Below, piece after piece: positions 7,863-15,863 of a stretch of DNA of 64,000 bases (within the stretch, counting starts at the first letter, position 1; each line of letters opens with the position of its first letter). Under the pieces are notes generated by a model. That model was given only the letters and a program-made list of their open reading frames with translations, was not told where the DNA came from and did no database searches. Source of the DNA: DASXVX01 sp036504075 (GTDB lineage: Bacteria; Bacillota; Sulfobacillia; Symbiobacteriales; Symbiobacteriaceae); NCBI GenBank assembly GCA_036504075.1, contig DASXVX010000095.1:1-64000 (forward strand), written 5' to 3'. The position numbers and the translations under genes are program-made.

Positions 7863-10808
7863 TCAGTACAACTTCCGAATGCGCTGCAAAACGCCGGCCT
7901 CGGCCAGCTCAGACAGATAGCATAGAGGCAGCTCGCTGTTCCGGCTCAAATATGCAAACATGAGTTCTTGCGGCAGCAAGTCATCTTTGGTGGGCGAGGA
8001 CTCAATAGTATCCTTCAGGTATTGCTCCCTCTCATCCGGATCCTTTTTGAGGCGGGCAACACGACTGAGCGCAAGTAGGCAAGCATACCACTCAAAACTT
8101 TTATGGCCGTAGGTCTCCGGAACGAAACCACGGTTTCTTAACAAAGGTTTGGCCGCTTCGAGAGCCAGAGTAGCATAGTCTGCAAGGAATTCACAGAGAT
8201 GCTCGACAGTGTTGATGCACAGAGCGTTCCCGACAGTTTGTTCGCTATCCCAGAAGAACGTGGCAATTCGGCCAATGCGGCTTGCTTGCTCGTTGGATAC
8301 AATCAGGTTCCCCTCCTTCCCTGTCCTGACAAGTCGGAGGCATTCCTGGTAAATCCACTGTTGCAGGATTCTAGCCATCAGAAGCAAGGCCTGCCCAAGC
8401 GCGTAGTGTGGGAGCGGATGCCTCAGCTCCATGGCTCGGCCATCAACGTACTTGTCCAGCGCTTCTCTGGCTTTGCCTTGTCCGAGCAGCGCATCGCCCC
8501 ACAGGCAGACCGCGCTGACGGACGTTCGGTCCTGTTCAAAGGCTTGTTCGGCATACGCCGCCGCCTTGGGAAACCTGCCTAATCGTAGGCTGAATTCTGC
8601 GGACCGCCGCAGAAGGTATGCGTTGGTGTGAGACTGGGTCGGACCACGGCTGGCTTCTGTCAACGCGCTGGACCAATTGCCCTCGAGATAAGCTTCGCGA
8701 TATGCCTTTACCATACGCTGACATACAACCGCTGTCCGCTTGCACTCTTCCAGTACCTCACTAACAACCGATTCAACACCCTCATTCTCCAGCCGAGAGC
8801 GGCGAATATCAATCACCCAAACATCCAAGCGCACAACTCCGGTTCCGGAAAGTGAAAGCCCCGGCCCGATACTGTTCAATCTGGATGGCAAGGATGCCCT
8901 GAGCCTGTCCAACTCAGGCTTTTGCATCCACTTCGGAATGAACAGGATCGCCGCGCCGCTCTCACGGCCCAAGGAGCCGTACACAAACGGTGCTGCAGTT
9001 CTGAGCCCGGGACACTGCTGCTCACTAGGGCCAAGAAATATGTCAGGTATAAGATACCCCAGTTGCCGGCGGAACCATCGTTCAAACACCGGCATCTGCT
9101 CAGACTCCTCGGCCTGAGCTTTCAGCAGGACGATAGGCACGCGTTCAATTAAATTGGTCAGCCGCTCGTCAGCGTCAGCCATAGGCACCCTGCTGGGGCC
9201 GTTCAATAGTTCCTTCATCCTGCCAACCAGCGCCGGGTGCAGCTCGCCAGCTTTCAACCATGTGGATGTCAGGGTTCTTCCCGCAATTCCCAGACTGTAG
9301 TCGGCGTTATGACGCCTCAGCAGAAGTTCGCCTATCAGCGGCCCCATGACCTCCAGGGCATGGACCAACACCGGAAACTCTTTATCCTCTTTCTTCGCTG
9401 GATAAGAGACATACAGGATTGAATCCAGGGCGCCCTCCGGAAGTGGTATGGGGATGGCAATGCACGATAGTTCTGCCCCGCTCGCCTTCCGTTGCTCTAC
9501 GTCATGGTTGGCAACGAGTTGGTCAAAGGGTGGATGACTGCACGGGACGGCTAGGGCCATACCAATCGCAGAGGAATACCCCGAAAGCAACCGCCGATAC
9601 TCGATCCGATGCAGTGCATCATGTCCAAGCTCCGCAGTGGAAATGTTGGCGGCAACAGCCTTGAGGATGGACTTCTTAGCGTCAGAATTTGGGACGGTAG
9701 TGAAGAGGATGCACTGAACCTGATCCTGGTTGTCCGGGGCCACGAGAACCGCGATGAACCGGGTGACAAGCCAGAGTTCGAGATCTTGCCCCAGCGGTCG
9801 CAATCCGGAGGTGGCTTCAGAGGCCCCCACCCGCCTAAGGCTGTTTTCAATGTCCGAGCGGAGCAGGTGAAACCCTTCCAGGGAAGCTCGAACAAGGCGA
9901 CTGATCAGGGGCAATCTGGGCAAAGAACCCTGATTCTCCTCAACTGTGGCGCTAGACTCGGTAATGCCTACCAGCCCAATCACGGCTACGTACCGGTGCA
10001 TGCCATCTCCCAAAAAGGCTACCCGGAAGTCACGGTGCCTCAGCAGGCTTTCTGGCGGCGCGCCCCGGAGGATTACCACGTCGGTTTCGGACGCTGCCAT
10101 GAAAATACCATTAGCCCCGATAGATTCAAATAGATTCCAAATCCAAGGCATCCGGAGGTCGCTGTCTGGGAATGGCGGGTCGTCCTCAGGGAGCCGCATG
10201 AACATCCCGATGGTGCCGTCGGGCGTGGTAGAAAGTCCAAACACCTCAGACAGCAGTATCCGCCAAAGCCGAGAGGTGATGTGCTGTTCCACATTGTCCA
10301 GTGCTGCTACAAGCACCGGGTCAAAAGTTCCCGTCTTGCGAGCGCCCTCCAAAAAGCTCTTCACAACCCTTACTGCCGTCGGTGCACGGGCACCGAAGTT
10401 CCTCATAAGGTAAAGAACCAGTAATATCCGGTAGGCCTCTTCAATGGTGTAAAGGTGACGATGGTCTTCCTCGCCATCTCGGGGACCAATGAGGGTACCC
10501 CGTTTCTCCAGGCGGTTAGCGGCCTGTCGTGCTTGGGGCTCGTTGTAAAGGGCCTCAGCCTCGGCCCTTTCCGGTCCATATTCCCTGACTAGCTCTGGCG
10601 CGATGGTCTTGGCCGAACAGGCCACTTCAGTCAGGCTGCTCTGCTGGATCTGGGAAGCCCCGGCGGCGACCTTGACAAGTTGGCGGCGCAGTTCAGCGGC
10701 ATTGCCAGTAAGGCTGTCGAGTAGCTCCTCACCCGACCAACGCATGGGTTTTGTATGTATGCGTTCCGATTTTGCTCTGACTTGGTAGTGGTGCTTTCTG
10801 TCTTGCAA
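7863..10808 (-). CDS. Large TPR-containing protein with N-terminal MerR-like helix-turn-helix, unknown function
   Basis: About 981 aa from a TTG at 10808 preceded by GGGGGTG; the frame stays open to an ATG at 10901, but that ATG lies inside the likely -10 box, so it should precede the transcript. The first 160 residues include a MerR-like reading (ANRLEKRGTL, then HLYTIEEAYRILLVLYLMRN). Two central alpha/beta segments (NGIFMAASETDVVILRGAPP and ELSCIAIPIPLPEGALDSIL) have the look of GAF/PAS-type sensor domains. The C-terminal 300 residues carry TPR-like helices (SAEFSLRLGRFPKAAAYAEQ). No catalytic motif or membrane segment seen. Divergent from the radical SAM cassette, so it may regulate or sense for it; this is inference. 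Confidence 0.7.
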   Translation of the reverse strand: MQDRKHHYQVRAKSERIHTKPMRWSGEELLDSLTGNAAELRRQLVKVAAGASQIQQSSLTEVACSAKTIAPELVREYGPERAEAEALYNEPQARQAANRLEKRGTLIGPRDGEEDHRHLYTIEEAYRILLVLYLMRNFGARAPTAVRVVKSFLEGARKTGTFDPVLVAALDNVEQHITSRLWRILLSEVFGLSTTPDGTIGMFMRLPEDDPPFPDSDLRMPWIWNLFESIGANGIFMAASETDVVILRGAPPESLLRHRDFRVAFLGDGMHRYVAVIGLVGITESSATVEENQGSLPRLPLISRLVRASLEGFHLLRSDIENSLRRVGASEATSGLRPLGQDLELWLVTRFIAVLVAPDNQDQVQCILFTTVPNSDAKKSILKAVAANISTAELGHDALHRIEYRRLLSGYSSAIGMALAVPCSHPPFDQLVANHDVEQRKASGAELSCIAIPIPLPEGALDSILYVSYPAKKEDKEFPVLVHALEVMGPLIGELLLRRHNADYSLGIAGRTLTSTWLKAGELHPALVGRMKELLNGPSRVPMADADERLTNLIERVPIVLLKAQAEESEQMPVFERWFRRQLGYLIPDIFLGPSEQQCPGLRTAAPFVYGSLGRESGAAILFIPKWMQKPELDRLRASLPSRLNSIGPGLSLSGTGVVRLDVWVIDIRRSRLENEGVESVVSEVLEECKRTAVVCQRMVKAYREAYLEGNWSSALTEASRGPTQSHTNAYLLRRSAEFSLRLGRFPKAAAYAEQAFEQDRTSVSAVCLWGDALLGQGKAREALDKYVDGRAMELRHPLPHYALGQALLLMARILQQWIYQECLRLVRTGKEGNLIVSNEQASRIGRIATFFWDSEQTVGNALCINTVEHLCEFLADYATLALEAAKPLLRNRGFVPETYGHKSFEWYACLLALSRVARLKKDPDEREQYLKDTIESSPTKDDLLPQELMFAYLSRNSELPLCYLSELAEAGVLQRIRKLY

Positions 10809-10823
10809 GAGGTACACCCCCAA

Positions 10824-10874
10824 TAACGTACGAGAACGAACGATCGCGTGCACTAGCGCTATATTAACGTACGA
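10824..10874. promoter_or_regulatory. Paired operator-like sites TAACGTACGA
   Basis: The decamer taacgtacga occurs at 10824-10833 and 10865-10874. Each contains the palindrome CGTACG. They lie between the predicted transcription start (about 10890) and the favoured TTG start of the large minus gene, a common place for repressor sites. Confidence 0.4.
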
Positions 10875-10896
10875 ATGCAGTTCTCGTATACTAAAA

Positions 10897-10905
10897 ATCA
10901 TACCA
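10897..10905 (-). promoter_or_regulatory. Extended -10 promoter of the large minus gene
   Basis: TGGTATGAT on the minus strand matches the TGnTATAAT extended -10 consensus; no good -35 is present. It overlaps the most upstream possible ATG (10901) and therefore favours a downstream translation start. Confidence 0.5.
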
Positions 10906-10993
10906 TTTTCGTTTATTCATTAGGTTGTGCATAATTACTTGTAGCGGGTTCGGACCGTGCCAAGACAAAATGGCAGCGAGAGAGTATTGAACT

Positions 10994-11007
10994 GTTCATA
11001 CATGAAC
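10994..11007. promoter_or_regulatory. Inverted repeat GTTCAT-AC-ATGAAC
   Basis: Perfect 6-bp arms around two bases, in the divergent intergenic region about 105 bp upstream of the radical SAM gene start. Possible regulator-binding site for the plus-strand cassette. Confidence 0.35.
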
Positions 11008-11111
11008 GACCTTGGAATACCGCGCCCGTTGAGCATACATCGCCCCTCCTTCTATGTACCTCGAATTCGCCCCCTAGAGGCCCTACCATGGGAACCAGGA
11101 GGTGCACTCAA

Positions 11112-12215
11112 ATGCGGCGTGCTCTTATCGTGGACAGCAAGGCTTCGTCCTGCTTTTTCCGGTCCTCGGTTCAGCCTCCCGCCCGTAAGGCTATTGTCCA
11201 GATTACCGAACGGTGCAACCTTCACTGTGCCCACTGCTTTGTTTCCGCGGAGTCTGTCGGACATTCGATGGAACTGAGCCAAGTGCGTTCGACGCTTATC
11301 CCCCGACTCCAGGAGTGTGGGGTCATCAGCGTCACCCTGACCGGGGGGGAACCCTTCGTCCATCCCGAGATCATCGAGATCATCCGACTCTTCCGGGACG
11401 CTGGGATTCGGGTTGGCGTCTGCACCAACGCAACTTTGATCAAGGCCGAGCATCTGGAGGCTCTCATCGACATCGGCGACGTTCACTTCAACGTGAGCCT
11501 GGATGGGTTCCGACCCGAGAGTCACGGCAGGTTCCGGGGAGCCCCTGAGTCCTTTTACACTACCGTGGAGACAATCAAGTTCCTTGGAGGCACCGGCCTG
11601 CTCCAAGGTTTGCTGGTCACGCCCAACAACCTGGCCCAGCCTGACGAGTACCGGGAAATTTGCGAGTTCGCGGCCTCGGTCGGCGCCGAATACGTCCTCA
11701 TGAACCCCCTGTCCAGCTTTGGGCGGGGAGTCCGCAGCAAGAACAAGCTTCAAGCCGACCGGCGAACCATGAACCAGATCCGGGAGTTGACGCTACCCTT
11801 CCGAAACCGCCTGGATGTAACCTACATTCGTTTCCCCAACCATGATCTGCCCCTTTCTGGCTGCGAGGCCAAGAGCATCCTCTATGTTTTCGCCAACGGC
11901 GATGTGACCGTCTGTCCGTACCTTGTATTCGCCGCCCGAGTCCCAGGCAGCGCCTTCGAGCCTGGTGAATTCATCCCGGGCAATATCTTCGCCGATCTGG
12001 ACATCGCTGAACGGGTGGAGCGGTACCGTTTTGAGGAGCATTACCGGCCCGTGGCCCATCCGACTTGCAGGGGATGCCATCTTTCTTCGACCTGCGGCAA
12101 GGGCTGCCCAGCTGCCGCCATTGCTGACGGCGCCCGGGCTGGCGAGCCGGATTGGGCTCTCTGCCCAGCTTCGCTTGTCGTGAGAGGAGAAGAAGACCAT
12201 GCAGCAGAAGGGTAG
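11112..12215 (+). CDS. Radical SAM/SPASM-domain enzyme
   Basis: 367 aa from the ATG at 11112, with AGGAGGTG eight bases upstream. The radical SAM cluster motif is CNLHCAHC (about residues 35-42), followed by a GGEP motif (TLTGGEPFVHPE) for SAM binding. The C-terminal part has a SPASM-like cysteine array (TVCPYL, then CRGCHLSSTCGKGCP), which binds extra Fe-S clusters in maturases and sulfatase-activating enzymes. Its 3' end overlaps the next gene by 17 nt, so it is translationally coupled to a thymidylate-kinase-like enzyme. The SPASM array argues against viperin, although the pairing with a nucleotide kinase recalls viperin loci. The substrate is unknown; a nucleotide or a peptide are both possible. 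Confidence 0.85.
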   Translation: MRRALIVDSKASSCFFRSSVQPPARKAIVQITERCNLHCAHCFVSAESVGHSMELSQVRSTLIPRLQECGVISVTLTGGEPFVHPEIIEIIRLFRDAGIRVGVCTNATLIKAEHLEALIDIGDVHFNVSLDGFRPESHGRFRGAPESFYTTVETIKFLGGTGLLQGLLVTPNNLAQPDEYREICEFAASVGAEYVLMNPLSSFGRGVRSKNKLQADRRTMNQIRELTLPFRNRLDVTYIRFPNHDLPLSGCEAKSILYVFANGDVTVCPYLVFAARVPGSAFEPGEFIPGNIFADLDIAERVERYRFEEHYRPVAHPTCRGCHLSSTCGKGCPAAAIADGARAGEPDWALCPASLVVRGEEDHAAEG

Positions 12216-12798
12216 CTTTATCGTCATCGACGGCCCCAACGGGGTCGGTAAAACTACCGTCGCAAGCGAAGTCGCCCGACGACTCCGGGACCGGGGACTC
12301 GACGTGCTGCTCACCAGCGAGCCCACTAATTCGCCGCTGGGGGAGTCAGTTCGGGATTGGGAGCGCAGCTATCGAGGGCGCACCTACGCCTGTTTGATTG
12401 CAGCAGACCGATACTATCACCTGGAAAACGAAGTGCTGCCCGCGACGGAGCAGGGGCAAGTCGTCATCTCGGCCCGGTACGTCATATCCTCTCTGGTGCT
12501 CCAACGCCTCGACGGTGTGTCTATGGACTTCGTCTGGGCGCTGAACAGCGAAGCGCTGAGACCAGACCTTACGGTGGTGCTCACGGCTCCGCCCGAAACC
12601 CTGGCCAACCGACTGAGCGCTCGTGGATCCCTGTCATGGTTCGAACAGCAGGTGACGCGGGTAGCCGAACTCGAGGCCTATCCGCAGGCCGCTGTCTTTT
12701 TGGAAAAGCAGGGGCAGCGCGTATTGGTCTTGGATAATGGAAACACCCCCCTGGACGCGGTGGTCGACCGGATCATCATGGCGATCGACGGGAGCTGA
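12199..12798 (+). CDS. Thymidylate-kinase-like P-loop enzyme
   Basis: 199 aa. ATG at 12199 with GAGGAG upstream, overlapping the radical SAM gene. Walker A is DGPNGVGKTT (about residues 11-20); the DRY motif characteristic of TMP kinases is present (AADRYYH) together with LTSEPT. The lid region and C-terminus are close to normal tmk length. TMP kinases phosphorylate dTMP to dTDP. A second copy outside the usual tmk-holB neighbourhood and inside a radical SAM cassette suggests a special nucleotide substrate; this is inference. Confidence 0.85.
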   Translation: MQQKGSFIVIDGPNGVGKTTVASEVARRLRDRGLDVLLTSEPTNSPLGESVRDWERSYRGRTYACLIAADRYYHLENEVLPATEQGQVVISARYVISSLVLQRLDGVSMDFVWALNSEALRPDLTVVLTAPPETLANRLSARGSLSWFEQQVTRVAELEAYPQAAVFLEKQGQRVLVLDNGNTPLDAVVDRIIMAIDGS

Positions 12799-12805
12799 AC
12801 AAGCG

Positions 12806-13657
12806 ATGAGTGTACAGGCAGAACAGACCTTCTCCCTCTTGTGCTGGAACATCGGCAATCCCTCCGTCGAGCGAGCAGGTCGGCAGGCCGAGTGGCTACG
12901 TGCCAGACGAGAGGATGTCCTGGTCCTCACCGAGGCTAAGAGCAGCGACGGTTGCGCATTTCTGGAGCGCTATTTCTGCTCCTTTGGCCGCTACGTCGCC
13001 TTTGAGCGGCCCCTGAACAATGATTACGGCGTCATGATGATTAGCAGAGGTCCCTTCCGCAAGGGACCCTCGCTAAAACCTGCTGACTACCTGCACGCCA
13101 GAATGGCCGTAATTGACATCCCTTCCCATCTTGGCGATCTCGAGATTATGGGGCTGTACGTTCCATCTCGAGACGCCACCGAAGCTAAAAAACACCGGAA
13201 GCGGAGTTTCCTCGAGCAGACCAGCCGCTTTCTGGCGGAGCAATTGCCCGGGCAACGGAAGATCGTCTGCGGTGACCTTAACGTCCTTGAGCCTGATCAC
13301 GTACCACGTTACTCCGTTTTCGAGCGGTGGGAATATGACTTCTATTCAGGCCTCGGTCAGTTCGGACTGCATGACGCGTTCCGACTCCACCACCCACGGG
13401 AGCTGGCCTATAGCTGGGTGGGTAGGACCGGCGATGGTTACCGCTACGACCATGCATTTGTGAGCCAAGACTTGCTGTCACATGTGGGCGAGTGCTATTA
13501 CCTGGATGAGCCTCGGACTGCGCGGCTCAGCGATCATTCGGCCATTTTGCTCCACCTGGGAAAGCGCAAGACGCAATCAATCCCACCCGCCCCTGCGTCC
13601 AGGTCGATTCACGAGGAGTCTCCGAATGAACGGCAGATGCGGATTTTCGAGTGGTAG
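12806..13657 (+). CDS. Endonuclease/exonuclease/phosphatase (EEP) superfamily enzyme
   Basis: 283 aa from the ATG at 12806, seven nt after the stop of the kinase. The EEP catalytic set looks intact: Asn in LLCWNIGNPS, Glu in VLTEAKSS, Asp-x-Asn in CGDLNV, Asp-His in YRYDHAF and SDH in RLSDHSAIL. This metal-dependent fold includes DNases, sphingomyelinases, inositol phosphatases and nucleotide deadenylases. No signal peptide, so it should act in the cytoplasm. Third gene of the cassette. A nuclease or nucleotide phosphodiesterase role fits the neighbours but is not shown. Confidence 0.85.
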   Translation: MSVQAEQTFSLLCWNIGNPSVERAGRQAEWLRARREDVLVLTEAKSSDGCAFLERYFCSFGRYVAFERPLNNDYGVMMISRGPFRKGPSLKPADYLHARMAVIDIPSHLGDLEIMGLYVPSRDATEAKKHRKRSFLEQTSRFLAEQLPGQRKIVCGDLNVLEPDHVPRYSVFERWEYDFYSGLGQFGLHDAFRLHHPRELAYSWVGRTGDGYRYDHAFVSQDLLSHVGECYYLDEPRTARLSDHSAILLHLGKRKTQSIPPAPASRSIHEESPNERQMRIFEW

Positions 13658-13667
13658 GAGGCCGGCC

Positions 13668-13946
13668 ATGGCGAACCGAATTGTCTGCATTACCGGAAAC
13701 ACGTGCACGGGTACCACCACTTTAGCCAGGCGCCTAGCAGTACTCCGTTATCTGCTTCCAAATCGTCGGTACCTGGGAACCCGGCAACCGCAGACACAAC
13801 AAACCCCTGTCCAAGTGGCCAGAAGGGGCTGCATCATTTGCCTGATTCCAGGCAGCGTCAAGCGAGGGGTCTCAGATGAGCCCCTTTTTGGGCGCCACGT
13901 AGGCGCTCAGGAACGAGGAAACCAAATGCAACCATGGTCATGGTGA
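13668..13946 (+). pseudogene. P-loop nucleoside-kinase-like gene, truncated after its N-terminus
   Basis: ATG at 13668 with a strong AGGAGG site. The first 24 residues (start MANRIVCITGN, then CTGTTTLARRLA) form a good Walker A strand-loop-helix as in small kinases. After about residue 25 the translation loses family character, and a minus-strand transposase remnant follows. The rest of the kinase is missing, so the cassette has probably lost this activity here. Confidence 0.6.
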
Positions 13947-14151
13947 CGTGGCGATGCCATCCGATCCAGGATCGACTCTCAAAGTGATCCAGCCCAAGCT
14001 CATCCTTGAGCTGCTGGTAATCCTGTTCGATGTGCCAGCGCCACTTGGCCTTGCGCACAAGGTCGAGCAGGGCCGTGTTCTCCGGCAACGTGAACAGCCT
14101 GATCAAGCGGTGCGACACATTGCCGTCGAACTCTCCCGCATACTCAAGTTA
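13858..14151 (-). mobile_element. IS701/IS4-type transposase C-terminal remnant
   Basis: About 97 codons on the minus strand with the C-terminal DDE-transposase signature WRWHIEQDYQQLKDELGLDH followed by FESRSWIGWHRHVTMTM, typical of IS701-like elements. An in-frame TAA (14152-14154) and the absence of all upstream catalytic sequence show it is only a fragment. Terminal repeats were not identified. It sits exactly where the kinase gene breaks off. Confidence 0.75.
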
Positions 14152-14204
14152 CCGCCTCGGCTTCAGGCGCTGTAGCACGATCCATCCTCAAGGAGGTGCT
14201 AACG

Positions 14205-15620
14205 ATGGTAAGCAAGGAAGCGCTACTAGAACAATTCAAGCTGTTCGCCGGTGGCACAGGCGGGATTGCAAACTGGCTTCAGGAGACTACTCCTGATTCA
14301 GTCATTGAACGGCTCACCACCTTAGACGAACGGCCACTGAGTCACGCACAGCTCAACCAGATTTTGTTACTATCTCACGAAGCCGGTTGCTCGGAAGGCT
14401 TCTTTCAGTACTATTGGGGAATGGCACCGAACCACCCTTATGATGTGAGAGCTCTTCCCCGCTACCGGACGGAATGGAATAACTCGGCGGCAATACTTTC
14501 ACTCGATCACCTGTGGTGGGGCATTTATCGCCTCTATGTCGACTCGCTGCTCTATTTCGGTGATGTCCAGTCTACTTACCGCACCCTCCATGAGAAGACC
14601 ACCACAGACTTGCAGCGATTCTTTGCAGGATACCGCTTCCACCCGGACGCGATGAAAAACCGGGGACCGATACTGCCGATGGCCAAGATTTCCATGGATG
14701 ACCGGTATTTGATCTCCGAAATGGCCTGCAAGTCCTATGGGGGCACAGAGAGTTTTCTTGAGCGCGTCCTGTTGGAGGCCTTGTCAGATCACCACATCCG
14801 GGGTGGTGGGCCAGTCTACATAAGGGACCTCATTGATGGAAACTACATTAAAACGCGCCACAGGGACCGCCATGTGCAGCTTACCTTCGCTGCCGATGAG
14901 GTACTGGATGCAATCGTTGAATCAAAAGCACAGCTGGAGGAGCGTCTCTCCGCACTGGAAAGACGCTTCGAGGCGGCCCATTCGTCTGCCCTCAAAAACA
15001 CCCGCTATTATTTGTCTCTTGTCAATGACCTGGATGTCTACGTAGCCACAAGCATGCGATCTCGCCAGGATTTTCGCACCATGGCCACCATGTGCCAGAC
15101 CGTCTTTGGATCCCCCAGGCTCCAGCCACTGTTCCTGCGCTATTTTGATCCCACGTTGAGTGCAACCGAAGGACATGAAGACAAGGGTCTGGTTGAGTGC
15201 CTCATGGTCAAATGCGCTAAGGTACTCCTGTACTCCGCCGGAGCTCGAGACAGTTACGGCAAAGACGCCGAAGCTGCGATGGCCCTGAGCTTGGGGAAAC
15301 CGGTAATCTTCTTCTGTGATGAAGAACAGCGCCGCGTCTTCTATCGCGATGTACACCCACTCAGCAGGTTGATCGCCTTTGACACCGGTGTCGTCGTGGG
15401 GGCCATGGTCACGAGTTCGGAAGACGAGGTCGTGGAACTGCTGCACCGGCTATTTGAAAACAAGATGGAGTACACACTGGAGCAGCCCAGGCCAGGGTAT
15501 CTCAGGCTCCGGGAGAAGCTGAGCGGCTCGGTCGTGCGACTGCAGACGAACGACAGTCTGATTCGGGAGACCTTTCAAAACTACTATCATCAGGGAAATA
15601 GGGCGTTGTCAGGCGTGTAA
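14205..15620 (+). CDS. Protein with C-terminal nucleoside deoxyribosyltransferase/SLOG-like Rossmann domain
   Basis: 471 aa from the ATG at 14205, placed by AGGAGGTG. Residues 1-230 are largely alpha-helical and unassigned (LSLDHLWWGIYRLYVDSLLY). A coiled-coil-like helix lies near 240-270 (AQLEERLSALERRFEAAHSS). From about 280 a Rossmann-type domain begins (DLDVYVATSMRSRQDF), with YFDPTLSAT, KGLVECLMVKCAKVLLYSAG, and DAEAAMALSLGKPVIFF. This order, a strand ending in a small-residue loop then a Glu/Ala helix before LGKPV, resembles nucleoside 2-deoxyribosyltransferases and the SLOG/TIR-like effectors of defence systems. Last gene of the cassette; likely an effector or a nucleotide-processing enzyme, by inference. 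Confidence 0.65.
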   Translation: MVSKEALLEQFKLFAGGTGGIANWLQETTPDSVIERLTTLDERPLSHAQLNQILLLSHEAGCSEGFFQYYWGMAPNHPYDVRALPRYRTEWNNSAAILSLDHLWWGIYRLYVDSLLYFGDVQSTYRTLHEKTTTDLQRFFAGYRFHPDAMKNRGPILPMAKISMDDRYLISEMACKSYGGTESFLERVLLEALSDHHIRGGGPVYIRDLIDGNYIKTRHRDRHVQLTFAADEVLDAIVESKAQLEERLSALERRFEAAHSSALKNTRYYLSLVNDLDVYVATSMRSRQDFRTMATMCQTVFGSPRLQPLFLRYFDPTLSATEGHEDKGLVECLMVKCAKVLLYSAGARDSYGKDAEAAMALSLGKPVIFFCDEEQRRVFYRDVHPLSRLIAFDTGVVVGAMVTSSEDEVVELLHRLFENKMEYTLEQPRPGYLRLREKLSGSVVRLQTNDSLIRETFQNYYHQGNRALSGV

Positions 15621-15745
15621 CACGGAGAGCGCTGATCCGCCGCCAGGAATCGAATCAGGCCCACGCCTGCGCCGGCCCGTAGCAGTGTAGCACGCTGCAC
15701 CCCAAGGTTAAGATCGCCTCCAGCATAGTAGCATTTGGACATGAC

Positions 15746-15773
15746 AGCGCCCTGACCACATGGTCAGGGCGCT
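15746..15773. terminator. Inverted repeat between convergent genes, possible bidirectional terminator
   Basis: AGCGCCCTGACCA and its perfect complement flank a CA loop (13-bp stem), between the plus cassette ending at 15620 and uvrB ending at 15864. There is no T-run, so termination is an inference from position. The rest of 15621-15863 shows no gene. Confidence 0.5.
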
Positions 15774-15863
15774 CGCGGTCTGTGGGATCTTCGGTGAAGA
15801 CTGTAAGGCCACTCCGGATATGGGTGTAACCCCTCGACGTATTTCGGCAAACTGACAGCGTGC

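Noticed and set aside
11112..12215. Viperin identity for the radical SAM protein
   Set aside because: A SPASM-type cysteine array at the C-terminus is not found in viperins; only the kinase neighbour recalls them.
15621..15745. Possible small RNA or tRNA between the cassette and uvrB
   Set aside because: No cloverleaf or promoter found; only the inverted repeat at 15746-15773 stands out.
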